The notes beneath the pieces are model-generated. The model was not told the origin of the DNA. It searched no databases and worked only from the letters and a program-made list of their open reading frames with translations. This document shows positions 38,768 to 46,564 of a DNA stretch of 64,000 nt, piece after piece. A program made the translations under genes and the position numbers. This DNA comes from Janthinobacterium sp. B9-8 (GTDB lineage: Bacteria; Pseudomonadota; Gammaproteobacteria; Burkholderiales; Chitinibacteraceae). Numbering within the stretch: position 1 is the stretch's first letter; the number at the start of each line of letters is the position of its first letter. The stretch covers positions 3,537,740 through 3,601,739 of the forward strand of contig NZ_CP014222.1 of the NCBI RefSeq assembly GCF_000969645.2. Direction: 5' to 3'.

Positions 38768-39619
38768 ATGGCGTCTGCACTTACACTTCCCGTTCTGTCC
38801 GGTGGCGACAGCATCGAGAGCTATATCCAGCGTGTAAATACTGTACCCATGCTCTCGCAAGAAGAGGAAATCAGCCTTGCCGAGCGCTACCACCAAGACA
38901 ACGACTTGGAGGCCGCCAAGCAACTGGTTATGTCCCATCTGCGAGTCGTGGTATCGATTGCACGCGGTTACTCTGGCTACGGCCTGCCTCAGGCAGACTT
39001 AATCCAAGAGGGCAATATCGGCCTGATGAAAGCGGTAAAACGCTTTGAGCCCGGCCGTGGCGTACGCCTATTTTCCTTCGCTGTGCATTGGATCAAAGCC
39101 GAAATCCACGAATACGTACTGCGCAACTGGCGCTTGGTTCGTGTTGCCACGACCAAAGCTCAGCGTAAATTATTTTTTAATCTGCGCTCCATGAAGCCCG
39201 GCTTTGCCGCACTCACCACTTCTGAAGCGCAAAAAATTGCCGACGATTTAGGTGTAAAGCGCGAAGAAGTACTGGAAATGGAAACACGGATGAGCGGCCA
39301 GGATATCTCCCTGATCGCCGACGACAACGATGACGAAGGCTACGCGCCTATAGATTGGCTAGCGGATCACGACAGCGCACCGGATGCCACCTTGGCACGC
39401 CGTGCTACAGACAAGCTGCATACCGAAGGCCTGCAAATGGCACTTGCAAGTCTTGATGAGCGCAGCCGCAGAATCGTGGAAACACGCTGGCTAGCGGACG
39501 AAGGCACATCCTTAACACTGCATGATTTAGCCGCAGAATTTAATGTCTCGGCCGAACGGATCCGCCAAATCGAGGCCAAAGCCCTCAGCAAAATGAAGCA
39601 GGCATTATTGCCAGCATAA
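38768..39619 (+). CDS. rpoH: Heat-shock sigma factor RpoH (sigma-32)
   Basis: 283-residue sigma factor directing heat-shock gene transcription. Region 2 has MSHLRVVVSIARGYSGYGLP, LIQEGNIGLMKAVKRFEPGR and FSFAVHWIKAEIHEYVLRNW; the RpoH box is visible as KAQRKLFFNLRSMK; region 4 has LHDLAAEFNVSAERIRQIEA. The RpoH box distinguishes it from RpoD and RpoS. GGAGAG precedes the ATG. Unusually a CIRCE-like element lies in its upstream region. A terminator follows at once. Confidence 0.97.
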   Translation: MASALTLPVLSGGDSIESYIQRVNTVPMLSQEEEISLAERYHQDNDLEAAKQLVMSHLRVVVSIARGYSGYGLPQADLIQEGNIGLMKAVKRFEPGRGVRLFSFAVHWIKAEIHEYVLRNWRLVRVATTKAQRKLFFNLRSMKPGFAALTTSEAQKIADDLGVKREEVLEMETRMSGQDISLIADDNDDEGYAPIDWLADHDSAPDATLARRATDKLHTEGLQMALASLDERSRRIVETRWLADEGTSLTLHDLAAEFNVSAERIRQIEAKALSKMKQALLPA

Positions 39620-39648
39620 AAAAACGGAGCCAGCGGCTCCGTTTTTTT
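39618..39648 (+). terminator. Intrinsic terminator of rpoH
   Basis: ACGGAGCC-AGC-GGCTCCGT, an eight-base perfect stem followed by T7 and preceded by an A-tract, overlapping the stop codon region. Confidence 0.93.
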
Positions 39649-39663
39649 ATATCTAAAAATCTT

Positions 39664-39814
39664 AAAAAGATCTGTAGACACAGAGAGCGGTGAGAACACG
39701 GAGCACACCGAGAAAACCTTTTAGGGTAAGTGTGCTGTTATCTACACTTATGCCTAGTTTTTTCTCCGTGTCCTGCTTTTTAACTCTGTGCTCTCTGTGT
39801 CTACAGACCTTTTG
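39664..39814. repeat. ACAGAG palindromic repeat, copy 12 (CTGTAGAC type)
   Basis: Left arm AAAAAGATCTGTAGACACAG then AGAGCGG; right arm GTGCTCTCTGTGTCTACAGA then CCTTTT. Between the convergent ends of rpoH and msrP. Confidence 0.88.
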
Positions 39815-39826
39815 ACTTTCAATCCA

Positions 39827-40750
39827 TCAAAACAACTTCTTCAAATCCATTCCCTTGTACATTCCCGCCACTTGGTCGCCGTAGCCATTAAACATTAAGG
39901 TTTTGCGTTTAAAGAATTCGCCAATGCGCCGCTCGGTGGCCTGGCTCCAGCGGGGATGGTCTACTTCCGGGTTTACATTGGAATAAAAGCCGTATTCATT
40001 TGGCCCTGCTTTATTCCATGAAGTTTGCGGTTGTTTTTCGGTAAGGCGGATTTTTACAATCGATTTAGCGCTTTTAAAGCCATATTTCCACGGCACAACC
40101 AAACGAATCGGTGCGCCATTTTGATTAGGTAATACTTTGCCATAAAGGCCCACCGCCATAATCGCCAAAGGATGCATAGCTTCATCCATGCGTAATCCTT
40201 CGGTATAAGGCCAATCCAATACCGAGCGGCCAACGCCGGGCATCTGTGCTTTGTCGGCTAGCGAAATAAATTCAACGTATTTGGCTTTAGACGTGGGATT
40301 AACCCGTTTAATTAATTCAGAAAGTGGGAAACCCACCCAAGGAATCACCATCGACCAGCCTTCTACACAGCGCAGGCGATAAATTCGCTCTTCCAAAGGC
40401 GCAATCTTTAGCAATTCTTCTATTGAGAAAGTACGCGGCTTTTCGCATTCTCCCTCAATCACAATATTCCAAGGCCGGGTTTTTAAAGTATGTGCGGCTT
40501 TAGCCGGATCATCTTTTCCCGTACCAAATTCGTAGTAATTATTATATTGAGTGATTTGCTCAAACGTATTTTTATCGTCTTTAGCAGAAAGAGGGCTACT
40601 GCGGTAAACCAACTCGCCCGCAGCCTGTGCAGGTAAAGCAGCGGCCAGCCCCAAGGCAGCAGCGCCAGTCATGATTTGACGCCGATTAAGCCAAATACTT
40701 TCAGGGGTAATTTCGGAAGGTAATATTTCTGTCGATGAACGGATCAGCAT
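39827..40750 (-). CDS. msrP: MsrP, molybdopterin periplasmic methionine sulfoxide reductase
   Basis: 307-residue catalytic subunit (YedY family) that reduces methionine sulfoxide in periplasmic proteins using a molybdenum cofactor. Twin-arginine export signal: [20 protein letters not shown]. Cofactor region: [20 protein letters not shown] with the Mo-ligand Cys, [40 protein letters not shown]. The start at 40750 has GGAG seven bases upstream. The haem subunit MsrQ, usually adjacent, is encoded about 28 kb away at 11447. Confidence 0.96.
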   Translation of the reverse strand: MLIRSSTEILPSEITPESIWLNRRQIMTGAAALGLAAALPAQAAGELVYRSSPLSAKDDKNTFEQITQYNNYYEFGTGKDDPAKAAHTLKTRPWNIVIEGECEKPRTFSIEELLKIAPLEERIYRLRCVEGWSMVIPWVGFPLSELIKRVNPTSKAKYVEFISLADKAQMPGVGRSVLDWPYTEGLRMDEAMHPLAIMAVGLYGKVLPNQNGAPIRLVVPWKYGFKSAKSIVKIRLTEKQPQTSWNKAGPNEYGFYSNVNPEVDHPRWSQATERRIGEFFKRKTLMFNGYGDQVAGMYKGMDLKKLF

Positions 40751-40916
40751 GATGTTCTCCAGTGGCAATAGGAATTAGTCGAATAGAACAGCAGCTGCTG
40801 ACAGCGACTTTCACATTTTATCTGCAATGAGACGGATTACCCAGCAAGAGAAGTTGCTTCTGCCAAACACTTTACTCCGAATGCATGCGAATCCATCCAC
40901 ACAGAGAAAACGAACA

Positions 40917-41081
40917 TCAATATATGTGCAAAAACAAGGCACTAACGGCTGCCATCAACAAAACAATCGACGCAATCTTCATTGTACGGTCTATTTCTAA
41001 GCGCACAGCAGGGCTAATTCGCCGCCAAAGTGCCCAAACCAGCAAGCCTAGTAAACAGATATTTAGTAATTTTTCTGTCAT
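40917..41081 (-). CDS. Small two-helix membrane protein
   Basis: A 54-residue frame, MTEKLLNICLLGLLVWALWR followed by RISPAVRLEIDRTM and KIASIVLLMAAVSALFLHIY. Two hydrophobic helices are joined by a charged loop, a sensible small membrane protein. From memory it resembles the short MIGRI-type membrane proteins of Neisseriales, but that is unverified. There is no good ribosome-binding site before the ATG, which lowers confidence. It lies between msrP and mraZ, on the msrP strand, 166 bases upstream of msrP. Confidence 0.55.
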   Translation of the reverse strand: MTEKLLNICLLGLLVWALWRRISPAVRLEIDRTMKIASIVLLMAAVSALFLHIY

Positions 41082-41127
41082 GAGGCGTAATCAGTCGTCA
41101 AAGAAGGGGAAAAGCGCATTATTCTCT

Positions 41128-41158
41128 AATTAAGTTAAAGTTTTACTTTAACTTAATT
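41128..41158. repeat. Perfect AT-rich palindrome upstream of mraZ
   Basis: AATTAAGTTAAAGT and its exact complement are separated by three T. Fourteen base pairs of uninterrupted, almost GC-free stem. It could be an operator for a regulator of the small membrane gene on the other strand or a transcription end signal; neither can be shown. The remainder of 41082-41350 holds this palindrome, a hairpin GGGCGC-TTGT-GCGCTC with T-run (41254-41279) and the mraZ promoter. Confidence 0.75.
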
Positions 41159-41259
41159 GGTTTACTGCTTGCTTATACAAGATAAAACAAGTGAAAAATG
41201 TACGTTACATATTTTGCAGCTAAGTGATTGTATCAAAAGAACAATTAAAAAACGGGCGC

Positions 41260-41312
41260 TTGTGCGCTCTTTTTTTTTACTCTATAGTGGGAAGTAGTGG
41301 GTGAAAGTGGGT
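41260..41312 (+). promoter_or_regulatory. mraZ promoter with three MraZ-binding repeats
   Basis: -35 TTGTGC (41260-41265), 17 bases, -10 TATAGT (41283-41288). Starting on the -10 are TGGGA, TGGGT and TGGGT at 41288, 41298 and 41308, with exactly five bases between repeats. This is the known TGGGN operator pattern through which MraZ represses its own operon. The -35 lies in the loop region of a GC hairpin with a T-run. Confidence 0.85.
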
Positions 41313-41350
41313 AAAAGTGTCGTTTTAACCCTTACAAAGAGTAAATCATC

Positions 41351-41788
41351 ATGTTTGGCGGTGTGGCATCTTTAAATCTCGACAGCAAAGGACGATTGGC
41401 AATTCCTGCCAGGCATCGTGACGTGCTGGGGATTCACTGTGCTAACCAATTAGTCATTACGGCTGAGCCATCGGGTTGCTTACTTCTTTATCCTTCACCT
41501 GATTGGTTGCCGGTGCGCGATCAACTTAACCGTCTTTCTGGCGCTCAGATGCCTATTCGCCGTTTTATCGTCGGCCATGCCGAAGAGATCGAACCCGATA
41601 GCGCTGGGCGCATTTTAATTCCGCCTCGTTTACGCCAGCTGGCAGGCCTCGATAAAGAAGTTGCCTTGGTAGGAATGGGCAATAAATTCGAGCTATGGGA
41701 TGAAGCCCGCTGGGCTGCCCAAGTTCAAGCCGTTATGGAGATCAGTCCAGACGACTTGGCAAAACAAATGCAGGACATTGTACTTTGA
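41351..41788 (+). CDS. mraZ: Transcriptional regulator MraZ
   Basis: 145-residue member of the MraZ/AbrB-type double-SpoVT fold; ring-shaped DNA-binding regulator of the dcw operon. It starts MFGGVASLNLDSKGRLAIPA with DxKGR, and the second half repeats the motif in EIEPDSAGRILIPPRLRQLA (DxxGR). The first gene of the division cluster. Its stop overlaps a TTG (TTTGA) that opens a duplicated copy of the rsmH start. Confidence 0.97.
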   Translation: MFGGVASLNLDSKGRLAIPARHRDVLGIHCANQLVITAEPSGCLLLYPSPDWLPVRDQLNRLSGAQMPIRRFIVGHAEEIEPDSAGRILIPPRLRQLAGLDKEVALVGMGNKFELWDEARWAAQVQAVMEISPDDLAKQMQDIVL

Positions 41789-41871
41789 CCCTGATTCATA
41801 CAATTCGCCTTGAAGAGGCCGTGCGGGGCATCAACGGCCACATTAACTTTTTACAAGGCATCGTGCTTTGA
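41785..41871 (+). other. Duplicated mraZ/rsmH junction with 28-residue linker frame
   Basis: The frame starts with a TTG overlapping the mraZ stop and ends on a TGA overlapping the rsmH TTG. It reads MTLIHTIRLEEAVRGINGHI then NFLQGIVL. Its beginning matches the start of RsmH ([17 protein letters not shown]) and its end matches the end of MraZ (MQDIVL against LQGIVL). So an 83-base unit containing the gene junction has been copied in tandem and has diverged. Confidence 0.75.
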
Positions 41872-42800
41872 CGCTTATTCACACCACCGTTTTGCTTGAC
41901 GAGGCCGTGCACGCACTGGCGATCAAGCCAAATGGCATTTATGTCGATTGCACTTTTGGCCGTGGCGGCCACTCGCGCCTTATTCTTTCCAAGCTAGGTC
42001 CCGACGGGCGTTTGATTGCTTTTGATAAAGATCCAATGGCGATTGCTGAGGCAGCCACCATTAACGATCCGCGCTTCACCATCGTGCACGAAGGCTTTGT
42101 TAATTTGCAGAAAGAATTAAACCTACGTGGTATCGAGTATGTAGATGGCGTGCTGATGGATTTAGGTGTGTCATCCCCACAGCTGGATGACGCTAGCCGT
42201 GGCTTTAGTTTTCGCTTTGATGCTCCGCTCGATATGCGCATGGATACAACGCGTGGCATGACAGCGGCCGAATGGCTGAACTTAGCCGATGAGAAAGACA
42301 TTGCAGAGGTGGTAAAAGACTATGGCGAAGAGCGGTTTGCTAAACAGGTTGCAGCAGCGATTGTTGCGAGTAGAACGGGAGAACCGATTTGCACCACCGG
42401 CCAGCTTTCCCAGATTGTCGCAACAGCCGTCCGTAGCCGCGAGCCGGGGCAGAACCCGGCGACACGTACCTTCCAGGCTATACGGATTTACATCAATCGC
42501 GAGCTTGAGGAGCTTGCGCTAACCCTGCCGCAGGCTTTGCAAATGCTGAATCAGGGCGGGCGCTTCTCGGTGATTGCGTTTCATTCCCTAGAAGATCGCA
42601 TCGTAAAACGCTTTCTGCAAGATGCAGCGCAAGGCGACAAGCTGCCTTCCCGCTTGCCTGTGCGTGCGGCTGATATTGCCGAGCCACCGGTCAAAATTAT
42701 TGGCAAGCCAATCCGCGCCAGTGAAAAAGAAGTCGATGAGAATCCGCGTGCCCGTAGTGCCATCTTGCGCACGGCGGAGCGAACAGGAATAGCTCTGTGA
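41868..42800 (+). CDS. rsmH: 16S rRNA (cytosine-1402-N4)-methyltransferase
   Basis: 310-residue SAM-dependent enzyme (MraW) that methylates C1402 in the ribosomal P site. Signs: [96 protein letters not shown] and [16 protein letters not shown]. Uses TTG as start, overlapping the stop of the upstream linker frame. ftsL begins on its stop (GTGA). Confidence 0.96.
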   Translation: MTLIHTTVLLDEAVHALAIKPNGIYVDCTFGRGGHSRLILSKLGPDGRLIAFDKDPMAIAEAATINDPRFTIVHEGFVNLQKELNLRGIEYVDGVLMDLGVSSPQLDDASRGFSFRFDAPLDMRMDTTRGMTAAEWLNLADEKDIAEVVKDYGEERFAKQVAAAIVASRTGEPICTTGQLSQIVATAVRSREPGQNPATRTFQAIRIYINRELEELALTLPQALQMLNQGGRFSVIAFHSLEDRIVKRFLQDAAQGDKLPSRLPVRAADIAEPPVKIIGKPIRASEKEVDENPRARSAILRTAERTGIAL

Positions 42801-43090
42801 CTCGTTTAAACCTTTTTTTGCTCGTTATCTTAATTGCATGCGCGCTGGCTTTGATTACCAGCCAGCATAAAGCCCGCAAGTTTTATGGCGAACTGCAAAA
42901 AGAAGAAGTGTTAAGCCGCAAACTCGATGTTGAGTGGGGGCAATTACAGCTAGAGCAAAGTACTTGGGCTATGCATTCGCGTATTGAAGCAGAAGCAACA
43001 CAAAAATTAGGCATGCAAGTGCCGGGGCCAAACCGCACGCAAGTGATCTTGCCGCACGGTGAACGCGTAGCCAAACCGGTGACAGAATGA
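42797..43090 (+). CDS. ftsL: Cell division protein FtsL
   Basis: 97-residue bitopic protein: short N-terminus, one membrane helix (about 5-22, [18 protein letters not shown]) and a periplasmic coiled coil ([20 protein letters not shown]). Part of the FtsQLB complex that signals to FtsWI. GTG start overlapping rsmH stop; its own stop overlaps the ftsI ATG. Poorly conserved in sequence, but size, topology and position are decisive. Confidence 0.94.
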   Translation: MTRLNLFLLVILIACALALITSQHKARKFYGELQKEEVLSRKLDVEWGQLQLEQSTWAMHSRIEAEATQKLGMQVPGPNRTQVILPHGERVAKPVTE

Positions 43091-44958
43091 AATTAGCAAG
43101 GCCGCCCAGACAAGCAGGCGGGCAATCTCGGCATCAGCGTTTTGCAACACCCGCTCCCACACTAGAGCGCTGGCGGGTATGGGTGGTAGTCGGTTTCTTG
43201 CTATCCCTGTTTGCCGTACTACTTGGCCGTGGCCTGTATTTGCAAGCGTGGAACGAGGGCTTTTTGCAGGAGCAAGGCGACGCACGTTATATGCGCAACC
43301 TGAAGCAAGCTTCCAACCGCGGCATGATTACCGATCGCAATGGTGAGCCACTGGCTATCTCAACACCTGTGCAGTCGATCTGGGCCAGTCCACGCGGGAT
43401 GACTCTGTTGCCAGCAGGCCAGGAGCGCCCAACAGATTGGGAGCCGAAATCAGATAAAGACCCTGTGCCGGTTTCACGTAGTGAAATCAAAAAACTAGCA
43501 GGCGCATTACAGCTAAGCGAAGACGAGATTACCAAGAAGTTAAGTATCTCTCGCAAGAACACCAAAGGCGATATCATCCGCCCCGATTTTCTCTGGCTAC
43601 GCCGGCATATGTCGCCAAACGATGCCAAGACCGTGATGGCGCTCAATGTACCGGGTGTTTACACGCAAACTGAATACCGCCGCTATTACCCGGCGGGCGA
43701 TGTGATGGCGCATATCGTGGGCTTTACCGATATCGATGGCAAAGGGCAGGAAGGCTTTGAATTAACCCGTGAAGCGATGCTGGCGGGAAAACCCGGCAGC
43801 CGCACCGTGATTCGTGATCGACGCGGCTACATCGTTGAAGACGTTTCAACCATTGTTCCGGCTAAAGACGGCGAAACATTGCAATTATCGATCGACCGCA
43901 AGATTCAGTATCTGGTTTACAGGGAACTGAAAAAAGGCATCGAAGCCGCAGGTGCCATAGCTGGTGCTGCCGTTGTACTCGATGCAAAAACCGGTGAAGT
44001 ACTGGCCTTGGCCAATTTGCCCTCATACAACCCAAACAGCCGTGAACGCGTCGATTTAGCCAGAAAACGCAATCGGGTACTGACTGATATTTACGAGCCG
44101 GGCTCGACCATGAAGCCCTTTATTGTGGCGGCAGGTTTAGAGCAGGGGCTGATTAAGCCAACAACCATTATCCAAACCTCGCCGGGGCGGATGACGATAG
44201 GGCCAGCCACTTTTAAAGATACAAGAGATTACGGCGCATTAAACCCCGAGGGCGTACTGAAGCATTCAAGCAATGTGGGGGCAGCCAAGATTGGCCTGAT
44301 GATGGGGCGTGAAGAATTATGGGGATACTTTAATAACTACGGCTTTGGTGCATCAACACATAGTGGTTTTCCGGGAGAGGCATTTGGCCGGGTTCGGCCC
44401 TGGAAAACCTGGCGACCGATTGAGCAGGCCACCATGTCTTTTGGTCACGGTCTTTCAGTAAGCCTGATGCAAATGGCGCGGGGCTACACCGTATTTACCA
44501 ATCATGGCGAAATGAAGCCGATCACCTTTACCAAGATGGTGGCTCCAAGCCCGGGTAAGCAAGTGGTCTCGGCCCAAACTGCAGATTTAGTAAAAAACAT
44601 GCTGGAAAGCGTAACCCAGGCAGGTGGTACAGCGGCAAGAGCCCAAATTGTAGGCTTTCGGGTAGGCGGTAAAACAGGGACAGCACGCAAGATTGTGAAC
44701 GGCCAGTATTCCAGAGAAAAGTACGAAGTATCGTTTATTGGTTTTGCCCCCGTATCCAACCCGCGTTTGATTGTGGCGGTCTTGATTGATGAGCCTTCCA
44801 CAGTAGGGAATCGTTATTACGGCGGAACCGTTTCAGCCCCGGTGTTTCAGGAAATTATGTCGGGCAGTTTGCGTATGTTAGGCGTACCACCCGATGCACC
44901 GATTACCAATATTTTGTTGCCGGGGCTTGATGCGCCGGAGTTGAAAGAAGAAACGTAA
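43087..44958 (+). CDS. ftsI: Septal peptidoglycan transpeptidase FtsI (PBP3)
   Basis: 623-residue class B penicillin-binding protein. One N-terminal membrane helix (about 33-55), the pedestal domain (about 60-270) and the transpeptidase domain. Active-site motifs: Ser340-Thr-Met-Lys343 in EPGSTMKPF, Ser394-Ser-Asn396, and Lys529-Thr-Gly531 in VGGKTGTARKI. All intact. The end reads GLDAPELKEET, and an echo of this 3' end (PELKEEI) lies directly before murE, 128 bases further on. Confidence 0.97.
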   Translation: MKLARPPRQAGGQSRHQRFATPAPTLERWRVWVVVGFLLSLFAVLLGRGLYLQAWNEGFLQEQGDARYMRNLKQASNRGMITDRNGEPLAISTPVQSIWASPRGMTLLPAGQERPTDWEPKSDKDPVPVSRSEIKKLAGALQLSEDEITKKLSISRKNTKGDIIRPDFLWLRRHMSPNDAKTVMALNVPGVYTQTEYRRYYPAGDVMAHIVGFTDIDGKGQEGFELTREAMLAGKPGSRTVIRDRRGYIVEDVSTIVPAKDGETLQLSIDRKIQYLVYRELKKGIEAAGAIAGAAVVLDAKTGEVLALANLPSYNPNSRERVDLARKRNRVLTDIYEPGSTMKPFIVAAGLEQGLIKPTTIIQTSPGRMTIGPATFKDTRDYGALNPEGVLKHSSNVGAAKIGLMMGREELWGYFNNYGFGASTHSGFPGEAFGRVRPWKTWRPIEQATMSFGHGLSVSLMQMARGYTVFTNHGEMKPITFTKMVAPSPGKQVVSAQTADLVKNMLESVTQAGGTAARAQIVGFRVGGKTGTARKIVNGQYSREKYEVSFIGFAPVSNPRLIVAVLIDEPSTVGNRYYGGTVSAPVFQEIMSGSLRMLGVPPDAPITNILLPGLDAPELKEET

Positions 44959-45062
44959 TTGATTGCGAGTGAAGGCTTTGCAGTGCGGGTAAGCCCTGCC
45001 AAAACAGACCGACCTTTGTAAACAACGACAAATTATCCACTCCACATTCCGTGACCCACATC

Positions 45063-45086
45063 CCGGAGCTGAAGGAAGAAATATGA
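45063..45086 (+). repeat. Echo of the ftsI 3' end before murE
   Basis: CCGGAGCTGAAGGAAGAA at 45063-45080 matches CCGGAGTTGAAAGAAGAA at 44935-44952 in 16 of 18 positions. In its own frame it reads HIPELKEEI and stops on a TGA that overlaps the murE ATG (ATATGA). This is the 4-base overlap expected of an original, tight ftsI/murE junction, so the 124-base gap appears to be a diverged tandem duplication. Confidence 0.7.
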
Positions 45087-46564
45087 AAGCTGTGAGCTGG
45101 AACCTCCCTACTCTCGACCTTCCTGCGATTGACGCCATCGCGGCGAACGCGCGCCTTGTGGTCGATAGCCGCAACATTCAGCCCGGCGATGTATTCCTCG
45201 CTTTTGAGGGCGAATATGCCGATGGCCGTAGCTATATCGCTGACGCCATCGCCGCTGGTGCTGCAGCTGTCTTGTGGGAAGCCGAAGAATTTGTATGGAA
45301 TCCGGCATGGCAAACACCCAATCTGGCGATTCCGCAATTACGCGCTCAAGCGGGTATTGTGGCCGCACATTTATTAGCTAATCCATCCCGCTCGATGTTT
45401 GTGACCGGTATTACCGGCACCAATGGCAAAACATCGATTGCCAATTGGCTGGCACAGGCGTTTAACCTGCTTGGCCATAAAACCGGCGTACTGGGCACGC
45501 TGGGCAATGGCTTTATTGATAAATTAGAAAGCTCCACCCATACCACACTCGATCCTGTCACCCTGCAAGGCTGGTTGTCCCGTCTGCATAGTGAAGGGGC
45601 CAGCCATATCGCAATGGAAGTCTCCTCGCATGGTTTGGAGCAAGGGCGTGTGCACGGCACAGACTTTGATGTAGCCGTGTTTACCAATCTGACCCGTGAT
45701 CATCTCGATTACCACGGTGATATGGCGAGCTACGGCGCTGCCAAAGCTAAATTATTTGCGTGGGAAGACTTAAAAGCTGCTGTCATCAATACCGATGATG
45801 CTTTTGGGCGCGAATTAGCATCGCAGTGTAAAGCCCCACGCGTACTGACTTATGGCTTGGAAAACGGCGGAATTCGCGCCACCAGCGTTGAGCTCACCCT
45901 TTCCGGCCTAGAAATGGAAGTCGCCACGCCCTATGGCCTGTGCAATATCAGCTCACCGATGCTGGGCCGCTTTAATGCCAGCAATCTGCTGGCCTGCTTG
46001 TCTGTATTGCTGGCTGCCGATGTGCCGCTCGCTAAAGCCGCCCATATTCTGGGGCAAATTCAGCCTGCGGCCGGCCGGATGCAAAAACTGGGGGGTGACG
46101 AGCGCCCTCTGGTCGTGGTGGATTACGCCCACACACCGGATGCCTTAGAAAAAGCGCTGGCTACCCTGCGCGAATCCATGCCAGAGAAAAGCCGCCTTTA
46201 CTGCATCTTTGGCTGCGGTGGGGATAGAGACAAAGGCAAGCGTCCGCTTATGGGCGAAATCGCCTGCCGCCTGGCCGATGCGGTAATTATCACCAGCGAC
46301 AACCCACGCAGCGAAACACCACAAGCCATTATCCAAGACATCGTGCGCGGTGTTTCCGGCGTACCCGGCACCGGCCATGCCAATTACAGCATTGATTCAG
46401 ACCGCGCCTCAGCGATTGTAGATGCCATTGATGTGGCAAGCGCCAAAGACGTTGTGCTGATCGCAGGCAAAGGCCATGAAACCTATCAGGAAATCGCAGG
46501 CATTCGTCATCCTTTCGATGATGTCGCCATTGCCAACCGTGCATTAGCAAGGAAGAAAAAATAA
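45083..46564 (+). CDS. murE: UDP-MurNAc-tripeptide synthetase MurE
   Basis: 493-residue ligase adding the third residue to the peptidoglycan stem peptide. ATP loop TGITGTNGKTS near residues 109-117, VDYAHTPDALEKAL, and the diaminopimelate-recognising DNPR motif at residues 406-409 (ITSDNPRSE), which marks it as meso-DAP specific. GKGHETYQEI near the end. Strongly overlapping with murF (the last A of the stop codon is the first base of murF). Confidence 0.97.
   Translation: MKAVSWNLPTLDLPAIDAIAANARLVVDSRNIQPGDVFLAFEGEYADGRSYIADAIAAGAAAVLWEAEEFVWNPAWQTPNLAIPQLRAQAGIVAAHLLANPSRSMFVTGITGTNGKTSIANWLAQAFNLLGHKTGVLGTLGNGFIDKLESSTHTTLDPVTLQGWLSRLHSEGASHIAMEVSSHGLEQGRVHGTDFDVAVFTNLTRDHLDYHGDMASYGAAKAKLFAWEDLKAAVINTDDAFGRELASQCKAPRVLTYGLENGGIRATSVELTLSGLEMEVATPYGLCNISSPMLGRFNASNLLACLSVLLAADVPLAKAAHILGQIQPAAGRMQKLGGDERPLVVVDYAHTPDALEKALATLRESMPEKSRLYCIFGCGGDRDKGKRPLMGEIACRLADAVIITSDNPRSETPQAIIQDIVRGVSGVPGTGHANYSIDSDRASAIVDAIDVASAKDVVLIAGKGHETYQEIAGIRHPFDDVAIANRALARKKK

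Noticed and set aside
40885..41133. 82-codon plus-strand frame between msrP and mraZ
   Set aside because: Composition is not protein-like and it lies opposite a better small membrane protein on the minus strand; no ribosome-binding site.
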